Assembly (NCBI GenBank): GCA_900317015.1
Contig: ONFH01000273.1
Span: 1-14,955, forward strand
Direction of reading: 5' to 3'
Length of the DNA stretch: 14,955 nucleotides
Source: an uncultured Erysipelotrichaceae bacterium
GTDB lineage: Bacteria > Bacillota_I > Bacilli_A > Erysipelotrichales > Coprobacillaceae
The notes beneath the pieces are model-generated. The model did no database searches. It saw only the letters and a list, made by a program, of their open reading frames with translations, and was not told the origin of the DNA. The translations under genes and the position numbers were made by a program. Shown piece by piece: positions 1-7,580 of this stretch. Numbering within the stretch: position 1 is the first letter of the stretch; the number at the start of each line of letters is the position of its first letter.

Positions 1-244
1 CAACTAAGGCATATTCGTTGCCGACAAGTGCAGCCACATCCTCTTTAAATTCTTTGTTTGTACGCGGAGGTGTAGTTATATTGCCACAGATACGACAGTA
101 GGGGTGCTTTAAATAATTACGATATTTCATTGTCAATGTCTGACCGCAGTCTGGGCATCTGAAAGTTGCTTTTTCTTCAGCCTTGGTGAATCTAATAAGC
201 TTAATTGGACTGACACGCTCCTGTGCTTCATCTCTTGAAATCAT
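1..244 (-). CDS. Partial gene: zinc-ribbon protein, runs off the left edge
   Basis: An open minus-strand frame starts at the ATG at 244 and continues past base 1, giving about 81 residues. Around residues 30-33 is CPDCG, and about 27 residues later CRICG. This pair of CxxC knuckles is typical of a zinc ribbon or treble clef. After it comes NKEFKEDVAALVGNEYALV, which resembles the repeats of phage- and homing-endonuclease-associated zinc-finger proteins; that likeness is from memory and untested. The same frame stays open upstream to about 350, but that stretch crosses the nrdD terminator hairpin, so I chose the first ATG after it. No Shine-Dalgarno sequence precedes this ATG, so the start is doubtful and a 5'-truncated gene is possible. 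It is not nrdG: the activase's N-terminal CxxxCxxC radical SAM motif is absent. Function unknown. Confidence 0.45.
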   Translation of the reverse strand, partial: MISRDEAQERVSPIKLIRFTKAEEKATFRCPDCGQTLTMKYRNYLKHPYCRICGNITTPPRTNKEFKEDVAALVGNEYALV

Positions 245-295
245 ATGATAGCATCTGCCTGCACTGTTGGAAACTAACTTGTAAACTTTTGAGAT

Positions 296-325
296 TAAAA
301 AGAACGGCACATCAGTACCGCTCTT
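296..325 (-). terminator. Rho-independent terminator of nrdD
   Basis: Read on the minus strand, AAGAGCGGTAC and GTGCCGTTCTT form an 11-bp stem with two G-U pairs around a TGAT loop, followed by five T. It lies about 37 bases past the nrdD stop, so nrdD is probably transcribed alone. It also argues against starting the next gene at the in-frame GTG at 310, which lies inside the stem. Confidence 0.85.
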
Positions 326-361
326 AAACTGAAATATTAACTTTTGAATTTAACCAAATGA

Positions 362-2524
362 TTATTTAAAGATACGATTGTCTAAATGAACATATCGATC
401 CTTGATCTCAAAAGTACGTCCTTTATTCCAAAAGTTATCACCAAGGTAACCGCAGGTACGACGACAAACGTTTAATGTCTTGTGGTTTCTGTTACCACAG
501 TTTGGACAATACCATTCACCATTTTCGTCAAGTAAGATTTCGCCATCGAAACCACATTCCTGACAGTAATCTGACTTCGTATTGATTTCGGCATACTGGA
601 TCGTGTCATACATGTAGTTGATCAATTCTTTCATCGCATCAAAGTTGCTTGTCATATTGGCCACTTCGACATATGAGATGGCTCCGCCAGAAGAAATGTT
701 CTGGAATTTTGCTTCGAAACCTAACTTTGCAAATGGGTCGATCTTTTCACGTACGTTAACATGATATGAGTTTGTAATGTAATCATGATCAGTGACATCT
801 TTTACGATTCCAAATCTACGTTTTAATGTTTTGGCAAACTTGTAAGTTGTAGATTCAGCTGGTGTACCATATAAGGCAAAGCCTAAGCCAGTCTTAGCTT
901 TCCAAGTATCAACGGCTTCTCTTAATCTCTTCATGATGGCTGTTGCTAATTCATCACCTTCACGAGTTGTATGTGATTTACCAAGTAAAGCGACAACACA
1001 TTCGTATAAACCAATGTAACCTAAAGAAATTGTAGAATAACGAGAATCTAATAACTTATCGATCGTTTCACCTGGCTGAAGTCTTGCTAAAGCACCATAC
1101 TGCCAATGGATAGGGGATACATCAGAAACTGTACCCTTTAAGTTTTCATGTCTTAACATTAAGGCTTCATAACATAAATCAAGACGTTCATCTAAGATCT
1201 TCCAGAAATTATTTAAATCACCACGAGCTGATAAGCCGACATCAGTTAAGTTTAATGTCACAACGCCCTGGTTGAAACGACCATACCAGATGTAGTTACC
1301 ATTTTCATCCTTGTAAGGAGAAAGGAATGAACGACATCCCATTGGTCCAAAGACCTGACCTTCATAGTTCTGCTTCATGATCTTCGCAGAGATGAAGTCT
1401 GGCATCATACGTTTAGAGACGCATTTTACAGCCATATCCGTTAAGTAGCGATATTTTGAATCATCAGGAACGTTATTTTCATCTAAGACATATAATAATT
1501 TAGGGAAGGCTGGAGTGACATAAGCACCAACTGGGTTCTTCATACCCTGATATCTCTGTCTTAAGACTTCTTCAATAAGCATTGCTGTTTCTTCAGTATA
1601 TTCTGGTTCTTCATTTAAATACATGAAGATCGATAAGAATGGAGCCTGACCATTTGTTGTTGAAAAAGTATTGATCTGATACTGAATCGTCTGAACAGCG
1701 GCTTTGATTTCATCCTTTAATCTCTTCTTGGCAATCTTTTCAATCTGTTCATCAGTGTAGCTGATGCCAACTTCTTTTCCTTCATTAATAACAGCTTTCT
1801 TATGCTTGTTATAAGAAACTCTAACGAATGGAGCTAAGTGTGCAAGAGAGATCGTCTGTCCACCGTACTGACCGCAGGCCACCTGCTGGACGATCTGTGT
1901 GGCAATGGTTGCTGCTGTCTGTAATGATTTAGGTGTTTCAATCAACTTACCATTAATAACAGTACCGTTCTTGAACATATCTTTTAAGTTAACTAAGCAG
2001 CAGTTGACCATTTTCTGAATGAAGTAATCCATATCATGGAAGTGGATGATGCCGTCATCATGAGCCTGTACGATCTTTGTTGGTAACATCATACGACGAC
2101 AGTAGTCGCGTGAGAATTCACCGGCGATCAAGTCACGCTGTGTTGCTAAAACAGTGGCATCTTTATTAGAGTTTTCATCCATGGCTTCTTTATTCGTCTG
2201 TTTAACGATGCCATAGATCTCTTTATCGATGGTATTTTCTTCTCTCTGGAATTCTCTGACCTTACGATAGCCTTCGTAAGATTTAGCGGTTAAGACAGCT
2301 CCTTTATCAATTAACTTTTCGAAGACCTGACCTTCGATACGGGTAATATCGATCGTCTTCGCACCATTGCTGATGTGCCAGTCTTCAATTTCCTGGGCGA
2401 TGTCTTTGGCAATCTGTTCATCGATGATGCCGCTGCCGTAGCGCATCGCTTTTAAAATGGCTTTTTCAATCTTTGTCTTATCAAATGGGACTCTTGATTT
2501 ATCTCTTTTAATAACTTCCATCAT
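362..2524 (-). CDS. nrdD: Anaerobic (class III) ribonucleoside-triphosphate reductase
   Basis: This cytoplasmic glycyl-radical enzyme reduces ribonucleoside triphosphates to deoxyribonucleotides without oxygen, and needs the activase NrdG to form its radical. At 720 aa it is of usual family length. Residues 1 to about 95 form an ATP-cone allosteric domain (VIKRDKSRVPFDKTKIEKAI). GPMGCRSF places the likely active-site cysteine at C397. Near the C-terminus, CQECG and CPNCG form the structural zinc site, and RTCGYLG places the glycyl radical at G692. The start is supported by AGGAGG at 2533-2538, 8 nt upstream; a second ATG follows immediately. No nrdG is present here: the gene is followed by a terminator and an unrelated zinc-ribbon frame. 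Identification is secure from motifs and overall sequence. Confidence 0.97.
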   Translation of the reverse strand: MMEVIKRDKSRVPFDKTKIEKAILKAMRYGSGIIDEQIAKDIAQEIEDWHISNGAKTIDITRIEGQVFEKLIDKGAVLTAKSYEGYRKVREFQREENTIDKEIYGIVKQTNKEAMDENSNKDATVLATQRDLIAGEFSRDYCRRMMLPTKIVQAHDDGIIHFHDMDYFIQKMVNCCLVNLKDMFKNGTVINGKLIETPKSLQTAATIATQIVQQVACGQYGGQTISLAHLAPFVRVSYNKHKKAVINEGKEVGISYTDEQIEKIAKKRLKDEIKAAVQTIQYQINTFSTTNGQAPFLSIFMYLNEEPEYTEETAMLIEEVLRQRYQGMKNPVGAYVTPAFPKLLYVLDENNVPDDSKYRYLTDMAVKCVSKRMMPDFISAKIMKQNYEGQVFGPMGCRSFLSPYKDENGNYIWYGRFNQGVVTLNLTDVGLSARGDLNNFWKILDERLDLCYEALMLRHENLKGTVSDVSPIHWQYGALARLQPGETIDKLLDSRYSTISLGYIGLYECVVALLGKSHTTREGDELATAIMKRLREAVDTWKAKTGLGFALYGTPAESTTYKFAKTLKRRFGIVKDVTDHDYITNSYHVNVREKIDPFAKLGFEAKFQNISSGGAISYVEVANMTSNFDAMKELINYMYDTIQYAEINTKSDYCQECGFDGEILLDENGEWYCPNCGNRNHKTLNVCRRTCGYLGDNFWNKGRTFEIKDRYVHLDNRIFK

Positions 2525-2588
2525 ATCGTGATCCTCCTGAATTTTTATTGATATAGTGGTATATTTAATATTTATACTTAAAATGAAA

Positions 2589-2614
2589 CAGCCCTGGGTG
2601 TTCCTCCCTGACTG
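2589..2614 (-). promoter_or_regulatory. Hairpin in the nrdD 5' leader
   Basis: In the predicted nrdD leader, CAGTC pairs with GGCTG and an inner GGG pairs with CCC. The internal loop contains GGAGG. The leader is about 125 nt, longer than needed for a plain ribosome binding site. I do not recognise a known riboswitch class. Folding is by eye and the function is inferred. Confidence 0.3.
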
Positions 2615-2655
2615 CTACATACATTTAAACGCATGTTAGTTGAAAATGCAACCAT

Positions 2656-2685
2656 TTTATAGAATTGTTTAAAAATTGGCCTCAA
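2656..2685 (-). promoter_or_regulatory. nrdD: Probable nrdD promoter
   Basis: On the minus strand TTGAGG (2685-2680) and TATAAA (2661-2656) are separated by 18 bp, a fair sigma-A promoter. Transcription would start near 2649. This is the best match upstream of nrdD within the 331-bp divergent region. A half NrdR-like sequence, CACTATAT, lies further down at 2558-2551, without a second half. Confidence 0.5.
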
Positions 2686-2734
2686 AAAAGTAAGCGTTTT
2701 AGTTTTGGACATTGACATAAAATTGTCTAATTAT

Positions 2735-2757
2735 GCCTTAAATTGGGCAATTTAGGC
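2735..2757. repeat. Imperfect inverted repeat in the nrdD / radical SAM divergent region
   Basis: GCCTTAAATTG and CAATTTAGGC are inverted around GG, with one unpaired T. It lies between the two divergent promoters, about 50 bp upstream of each -35 box. It could be an operator for a dimeric regulator. The tiny loop makes a simple RNA hairpin less natural. No regulator is identified. Confidence 0.5.
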
Positions 2758-2788
2758 GTTTTAAAAAATAAAATTCGAAGCATTGGTG

Positions 2789-2817
2789 TTGAATCTCAAA
2801 ATATTTCGTTTTAGAAT
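2789..2817 (+). promoter_or_regulatory. Promoter of the radical SAM gene
   Basis: TTGAAT (2789-2794) and TAGAAT (2812-2817) are 17 bp apart, a good sigma-A promoter. Transcription would start near 2824, leaving a leader of about 32 nt. The leader carries the GGAAAGGCGG ribosome-binding region. Confidence 0.65.
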
Positions 2818-2855
2818 GTCAGTTGTAAAGATTGGAAAGGCGGTAGTATATTACT

Positions 2856-4337
2856 ATGAAAACTATGGAGAATATTTCTCATGCAGCACAGCGCCGTGCG
2901 ATGAGTTTAATAATCGATCAGGTTCTTAAAGGTGTAAGAAAAGATCGAAACAAAGAATATTTAAAGTTAGTCGATATGGGAGAAAAGTTCTTTGGCGATG
3001 CCTTCACTGCAGAACAGTATCAGGCTGCTAGAGATGCAATCAACGATCCAAACAATCGCTGGATCAACTTTATTAACCAGGTCATCGATGAAACTGATCC
3101 ACATGTCGCTAAGATGACAGCTTTAAACTTAGGTTATGAAGCTTTCTTTAGAGGCACTAAGACGATTCGTAGAAATCGTGAAAAGTATAAATGTAACATT
3201 CCTTGGTTGATCTTATTCGATCCAACCACTGCATGTAACATGCATTGTATCGGATGCTGGTCAGGCACTTATGGTCATAAGTACAACTTAACATTCGATG
3301 AAATGGACAAGATCGTCACTGAAGGTAAAGAATTAGGCGTATACCTTTATATGATGACTGGTGGGGAACCACTTGTTCGTAAGAAAGATATCTTAAAGTT
3401 AGCTGAAAAGCATAACGACTGTGAATTCGCATTATACACAAACTCTACTTTAATTGATGATGATTTCTGTAAGGAAGTTGTTCGTTTAGGTAACTTAACA
3501 TTCTTATTATCAATTGAAGGTTCAGAAGAAACAAACGATGCTCGTCGTGGAGCTGGTCATTACCATGCTGTTACAACAGCTATGGATCTCTTAAAGAAGT
3601 ATGGTATCATCTTCGGTACATCTGTATGTTATACAAGTCAGAATATCGATGCTGTTACAAGTGATGACTTCTTCAAGTTCATTTCAGAAAAGGGCGCACG
3701 TTATGGCTTCTACTTCCATTACATGCCAGTAGGAAACAATGCCGTTCCTGAATTAATGCCAACACCAGAACAGCGTGTTTATATGATCAATCGTATCCAT
3801 GAAGTACGTTCACCAGATTATCCAATTAACTTCTATCCAATGGACTTCCAGAACGATGGTGAATATGTAGGTGGTTGTATCGCTGGTGGTCGTAACTACT
3901 TCCACATCAACTCTGATGGCGATGCTGAACCATGTGTATTCATTCATTACTCTGATTCTAACATTCGTGATAAGTCAATTCTTGAAATCTTACAGTCACC
4001 ATTATTCATGGCTTACCGTGATGGCCAGCCATTCAATAGAAACCATTTAAGACCATGTCCAATGCTTGAAAACCCTGGACGTATCAAACAGATGGTTGAA
4101 AAGACTGGTGCTAAAGATACGAACTTCGAATCACATGAATCTGTCGATCATTTACTTGAAAAGACTGTTCCATATGCAAAAGCATGGCAGCCAGTGGCAG
4201 ATGAATATTGGAAGACACATAAACATCCACATCCAAAATATGAAAACTTCAAGCCTGAAAACAGAGATGACTATGCAACGAGTAAGTCTTACCTCTATGA
4301 TGAATACATGGCTGATAAGAAAGCTGCCAATAAGTAA
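2856..4337 (+). CDS. Radical SAM protein of unknown substrate
   Basis: The protein has 493 aa. An N-terminal extension of about 110 residues precedes the radical SAM barrel. The 4Fe-4S motif is CNMHCIGC, with C127, C131 and C134 binding the cluster that cleaves S-adenosylmethionine. GGEP at 169-172 is the usual SAM-binding motif. The C-terminal part keeps C341, C360 and C401 (GGCIAGG, EPCVF, RPCPM). This resembles a reduced SPASM/Twitch region that could hold an auxiliary cluster, though it has fewer cysteines than a full SPASM domain. There is no precursor peptide or maturation partner beside it, and it has its own promoter and terminator, so it probably acts alone. The ribosome binding site is loose (AAAGGCGG, about 12 nt from ATG), and M4 is an alternative start. 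The family is clear; the reaction is not. Confidence 0.93.
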   Translation: MKTMENISHAAQRRAMSLIIDQVLKGVRKDRNKEYLKLVDMGEKFFGDAFTAEQYQAARDAINDPNNRWINFINQVIDETDPHVAKMTALNLGYEAFFRGTKTIRRNREKYKCNIPWLILFDPTTACNMHCIGCWSGTYGHKYNLTFDEMDKIVTEGKELGVYLYMMTGGEPLVRKKDILKLAEKHNDCEFALYTNSTLIDDDFCKEVVRLGNLTFLLSIEGSEETNDARRGAGHYHAVTTAMDLLKKYGIIFGTSVCYTSQNIDAVTSDDFFKFISEKGARYGFYFHYMPVGNNAVPELMPTPEQRVYMINRIHEVRSPDYPINFYPMDFQNDGEYVGGCIAGGRNYFHINSDGDAEPCVFIHYSDSNIRDKSILEILQSPLFMAYRDGQPFNRNHLRPCPMLENPGRIKQMVEKTGAKDTNFESHESVDHLLEKTVPYAKAWQPVADEYWKTHKHPHPKYENFKPENRDDYATSKSYLYDEYMADKKAANK

Positions 4338-4356
4338 TTCTTAAATAAGTCATTTG

Positions 4357-4383
4357 AAAGCAAACCGTAATGGTTTGCTTTTT
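4357..4383 (+). terminator. Rho-independent terminator after the radical SAM gene
   Basis: AAAGCAAACC pairs with GGTTTGCTTT around GTAAT, ending in a T run. It starts about 20 bp past the stop codon. The downstream arm also overlaps the predicted -35 box of the next gene. Confidence 0.92.
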
Positions 4384-4403
4384 GTCTTCTTAGGCTCTAC
4401 AAT
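4375..4403 (+). promoter_or_regulatory. Candidate promoter of the GNAT operon, inside the preceding terminator
   Basis: TTGCTT (4375-4380) and TACAAT (4398-4403) are 17 bp apart. The -35 box is part of the preceding terminator's 3' arm. Transcription would begin at about 4410, the first base of the GNAT start codon, so the messenger would be leaderless or nearly so. No good Shine-Dalgarno sequence is present, which agrees with this. Confidence 0.5.
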
Positions 4404-4409
4404 GAGCAT

Positions 4410-4955
4410 ATGATGAACATGAAGAAAATAAAGAAAGAAAACAAAGATTTTCGCATCTTTGATGCGATCAATAATGAAGCATTCCCCATCGAAGAACGCT
4501 GGGATCTCGATCATGCCCTCAATTATGAAATACCAGCTGATGTCGTGGGACTTTATGATGACGATCGGCCGATTGGCTTTTATATGGCTCTGTCAGATGA
4601 CCAAATGGTTTATCTCTGTTACTTTGCCATCAAAAAGGAGGAAAGAAGTCATGGGTACGGCTCTAGAGCTTTACAAATGATCTGTAATCATTATGAAAGG
4701 GATGGGAAACAGGTCTGCATAGATCTTGAAAAGCAGGATCCACAAGCCGAGAATGCCATACAAAGAAAGGTGCGTAAGCAGTTCTATTTGCGTAACGGCT
4801 TTTATGAAACAGGCTATTCGACGAATTTCTGGCAGTTATCATTTGAGCTTTTATGCCATGATCATGAGTTTCAGGTAGAAAATTATCAGAAGCTCTGTGA
4901 AAGACTGACGACTTCGGAGATCGATCCTCATATCATTAAGGAGTTTGCTGTATGA
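4410..4955 (+). CDS. GNAT-family N-acetyltransferase
   Basis: The 181-aa protein shows the GNAT acetyl-CoA-binding motif A in AIKKEERSHGYGSRAL (R-x-x-G-x-G-x-x-A), preceded by a beta strand MVYLCYFAI. Later, RKQFYLRNGFYETGY is the usual motif-B end of the fold (YxxxGF). It should transfer an acetyl group from acetyl-CoA to an amine; the substrate cannot be told. It is the first gene of a three-gene operon and its stop overlaps the next start by 4 nt (ATGA). The start is uncertain: ATGs at 4410, 4413 and 4419 are all in frame and none has a strong Shine-Dalgarno. Family call secure, start moderate. Confidence 0.9.
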   Translation: MMNMKKIKKENKDFRIFDAINNEAFPIEERWDLDHALNYEIPADVVGLYDDDRPIGFYMALSDDQMVYLCYFAIKKEERSHGYGSRALQMICNHYERDGKQVCIDLEKQDPQAENAIQRKVRKQFYLRNGFYETGYSTNFWQLSFELLCHDHEFQVENYQKLCERLTTSEIDPHIIKEFAV

Positions 4956-6100
4956 AAACAAAAAATAAATATGTATCATTTGGTCTGATGGTCTTTGTCC
5001 TTTACATGATCTATCTTTACTGGCGTCCTTTTGTGGGACTGCTTGGGACATTTGTTGGGGCAGCCTCACCGATGATCTTTGGCTTAGTGCTCGCTTATGT
5101 CGTTAATATTATTATGATCCGTTATGAAGCACTTTATAAAAAACTTTTTAAGGGCAAAGGGGAAAAGGCAAGAAGAGCAGTCTGTATTCTTTTATCACTT
5201 GTGAGTGTGTTTGGCTTCTTTGCGATCATGGCGGCGCTTATTGCCCCACAGATCGTCAATGCGATTATGACTTTGATCAAACATGGTTCGTCTTCTCTGA
5301 CGCCATTTATCAAGAAGCTTTCTAAATATCCACAAGCTGCTGAAAAGCTCAAAGAATTGCAGGCATTCTTATCATCAGGAACAGGTAGTGTTTCGAGTCA
5401 GGCTTCTCATTTTCTAAGACAGATCTTTACCGGTGGGTCGACGATCTTTAAAAAAGTCACGGACATTTTAAGTTCGATCGTCTCTGTTTTTGCAACAATC
5501 TTATTTGGCTTTATCTTTTCCCTTTATTTACTTGGCGGAAAAGAACGTTTACAGGATCAGCTTTGTCGCTTGATCAAAGCCTACATACCTAAAGCTTATG
5601 ATCCGATCATGTATGTTGCTCATGTTTTTGATCATGCATTTTCTAACTTTGTCATTTGTAAAGTGACCGATGGGATCATCTTAGGAGTCTTAACGACGAT
5701 CGGCTGTCTGATCTTACGTATTCCATATGCCGTCATGGTCGGACCAATCATTGGCATTACTGCCCTTGTTCCTATTGTTGGGGCTTATATGGGGGCTTTA
5801 GTGTCGGCTTTCTTGATCTTTACAAGCAAGCCTTCAGCGGTGATCGTCTTCCTTATTTATTATGTGATCCTGCAGCAGGTCGATGACAATGTTATCTATC
5901 CTCGTATCGTCGGTTCATCGTTAGGTTTACCAGCCATCTGGACTTTGGCAAGCGTAACGGTCTTTGGCTCAGTCTTTGGACTTGCTGGGATGATTTTAGG
6001 TGTGCCAATTACCAGTGCTCTTTATACGATGATCAGTGAAAATGTTCATAAAAGGGAAGCAAAAGCAAAACAACTTGAAGTTAAGAAAAAAGTGAGATGA
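4952..6100 (+). CDS. AI-2E family transporter (PerM/YdiK-like permease)
   Basis: This 382-aa integral membrane protein has about eight hydrophobic segments in the family's order: paired helices at about 10-50, a segment around 70-95, a soluble stretch at about 100-170, then a C-terminal helix bundle. The family signature is near the end: ITALVPIVGAYMGAL followed by DDNVIYPRIVGSSLGLP and GMILGVP. Family members are proposed exporters of autoinducer-2 or ions; the cargo here is unknown. AAGGAG at 4938-4943, 8 nt upstream, supports the start. The gene overlaps its neighbours on both sides by ATGA, implying translational coupling. Confidence 0.93.
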   Translation: MKTKNKYVSFGLMVFVLYMIYLYWRPFVGLLGTFVGAASPMIFGLVLAYVVNIIMIRYEALYKKLFKGKGEKARRAVCILLSLVSVFGFFAIMAALIAPQIVNAIMTLIKHGSSSLTPFIKKLSKYPQAAEKLKELQAFLSSGTGSVSSQASHFLRQIFTGGSTIFKKVTDILSSIVSVFATILFGFIFSLYLLGGKERLQDQLCRLIKAYIPKAYDPIMYVAHVFDHAFSNFVICKVTDGIILGVLTTIGCLILRIPYAVMVGPIIGITALVPIVGAYMGALVSAFLIFTSKPSAVIVFLIYYVILQQVDDNVIYPRIVGSSLGLPAIWTLASVTVFGSVFGLAGMILGVPITSALYTMISENVHKREAKAKQLEVKKKVR

Positions 6101-6726
6101 AAAAACATTTCACACTTTTCAAAAATGATCATGATCTGCTTTTATTTGGCCTGATCTTCTTCGTTATGGAAGCCATCAAACAGATCATTTTGATCAAGCG
6201 TGGTTACAATGTCTGGTTCTTTCCCTTTCAGCTTTGTTCCATGCCGATTTATCTCTGCTTGCTTTATGGTCTTATCCACAAGCCAAAATGTCTTTTGACC
6301 TGGCTTGCGGATTATGGCTTTCTTGGCGGTTTTGCGGCTTTAGTCGTTCATCAGGGATTTACAGAGACGGGGATCCTCTACGTGACGATCCATGGCTATG
6401 TCTGGCATAGCTTAATGCTCGTCTTATCGCTCTATCTTGTCTTTGTGAGAAAAATCGATCTATCCTGGAAGTCCTTTGGTAAAGGCGTGATCGTGCTGTT
6501 TGTCATGTGTGCTTTGGCAGAAGTCATTAATGTGATCGGCCATCCTTATGGGGATTGTGATATGTTTTATATCACGCCTTATCATATATCTTCACAGCCG
6601 GTCTTTTGTGATATTGACCGTGTGATTGGCCGTCCATTAGGAATTCTTGTCTACATAGGCGCGATCATCTTCTTTGCGGCCTTCATCCATGAGATCTATT
6701 GTTTCATCACTTCTAAGCTTGCTTGA
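6097..6726 (+). CDS. YwaF/TMEM164-like six-helix membrane protein
   Basis: The 209-aa protein has about six predicted membrane helices and no signal peptide. WFFPFQLCSMPIYL in the second helix and HGYVWHSLMLVLSLYL in the fourth recall the conserved LPxHxC-like and histidine motifs of the YwaF/TMEM164 family. Human TMEM164 is described as an acyltransferase; whether that extends to bacterial members is unknown. An unusual polar insert rich in Cys, Asp and Pro follows helix five (HPYGDCDMFYITPYH). The ATG overlaps the permease stop by 4 nt, so expression is coupled. The terminator hairpin begins inside its last codons. Family assignment is from memory of motifs. Confidence 0.75.
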   Translation: MKKHFTLFKNDHDLLLFGLIFFVMEAIKQIILIKRGYNVWFFPFQLCSMPIYLCLLYGLIHKPKCLLTWLADYGFLGGFAALVVHQGFTETGILYVTIHGYVWHSLMLVLSLYLVFVRKIDLSWKSFGKGVIVLFVMCALAEVINVIGHPYGDCDMFYITPYHISSQPVFCDIDRVIGRPLGILVYIGAIIFFAAFIHEIYCFITSKLA

Positions 6727-6741
6727 TACGCAAGCTTTTTT
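6715..6741 (+). terminator. Rho-independent terminator of the GNAT-permease-YwaF operon
   Basis: AAGCTTGC and GCAAGCTT form an 8-bp stem around TTGATAC, ending in a T run. The stop codon TGA at 6724-6726 lies in the loop, so the upstream arm is coding sequence. Confidence 0.88.
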
Positions 6742-6779
6742 CTTTATGTTTTCATGATTATTTGATAATATGAAAAACG

Positions 6780-7580
6780 GTGATAAGAGTGAATGAAGAA
6801 CAGCTGATAACTTATTATAATAAGTTCAATGAAGATAAACGATTAAAAACAAAACATGCGCAGGTCGAATATTTAACAGCCCTGCACTATATTGATGAAT
6901 GCCTAAAACAAACAAAAGAACATAAGATCTTAGATGTTGGAGCCGGGACCGGCGCCTATTCGATCCCTTTACTACATGAAGGTAATGATGTGATCGCCGT
7001 TGAACTGGTAAAGCATAATTTACGAACGATGCAGATGAAGGAACCAAAGTTAGATGCAAGATGGGGGAATGCCATGGACCTTTCTGATTTTGCGGACAAT
7101 TCCTTTGATCTCGTTTTATTATTTGGTCCGATGTATCATTTGATCAGTCATGAACATAAGCTCTTGGCTTTAAATGAAGCGAAGCGTGTCGTCAAACCGG
7201 ATGGCTTTATTTTGATCAGCTATTGTATGAATGAATATGCGGTGATTACCCATGGTATTAAGGAAGGATTCTTAAAACAGTCGCTTGAAGAGGATCAGCT
7301 TTCTTCTGACTTCCATGTTAAATCAAAGCCAGAAGATCTTTATAGCTATGTGCGTTTAGAAGATATTGATCGATTAAAAGACGATGCAAAGTTGCAGCGT
7401 TATAAGATCATTGCCCAGGATGGCATGGCGGAATACTTGAAAAAAGAGATCAATTCTATGGATCAGGAAACGATCCAATTAGTATTCAATTATCATTTAT
7501 CAATATGTGAGCGTCCTGAATTATTAGGCTACTCACGTCATGTATTAGATATATTAAGAAAGGATGAAAAGAATGGATAA
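6780..7580 (+). CDS. Class I SAM-dependent methyltransferase (first of pair)
   Basis: The 266-aa protein has motif I, ILDVGAGTGAY (residues 50-60), which binds S-adenosylmethionine. The acidic end of the second strand is VIAVEL, and the post-motif strand is FDLVLLFGPMYHL, then KRVVKPDGFILISY. The N-terminus YYNKFNEDKRL is common in small stand-alone Firmicute methyltransferases of unknown substrate. The start is an unusual GTG at 6780; another GTG lies at 6789 and neither has a clear Shine-Dalgarno. A GATAAT at 6764-6769 could serve as -10, giving an almost leaderless messenger. The 3' end overlaps the next gene by 8 nt, so the two are made together. Substrate unknown. Confidence 0.9.
   Translation: MIRVNEEQLITYYNKFNEDKRLKTKHAQVEYLTALHYIDECLKQTKEHKILDVGAGTGAYSIPLLHEGNDVIAVELVKHNLRTMQMKEPKLDARWGNAMDLSDFADNSFDLVLLFGPMYHLISHEHKLLALNEAKRVVKPDGFILISYCMNEYAVITHGIKEGFLKQSLEEDQLSSDFHVKSKPEDLYSYVRLEDIDRLKDDAKLQRYKIIAQDGMAEYLKKEINSMDQETIQLVFNYHLSICERPELLGYSRHVLDILRKDEKNG

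Noticed and set aside
245..350. Upstream extension of the zinc-ribbon frame, including the GTG at 310
   Set aside because: It crosses a well-formed terminator hairpin with T run that belongs to nrdD; initiation inside it is unlikely.
2551..2558. CACTATAT on the minus strand as an NrdR box upstream of nrdD
   Set aside because: Only one half matches; the other half of the 16-bp box is absent and there is no second box at the usual spacing.
2578..2634. 18-codon minus-strand frame as a leader peptide of nrdD
   Set aside because: No ribosome binding site and no run of diagnostic codons; the overlapping hairpin explains the sequence as well.
2689..2702. AGTAAGCGTTTTAG as a cre site near the nrdD promoter
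   Set aside because: Three fixed consensus positions fail, all at the outer ends, unlike the perfect pckA site.
4066..4344. Out-of-frame open frames inside the radical SAM, pckA and permease genes as extra genes
   Set aside because: They lie wholly inside strongly supported genes and have no ribosome binding site or recognisable domain.
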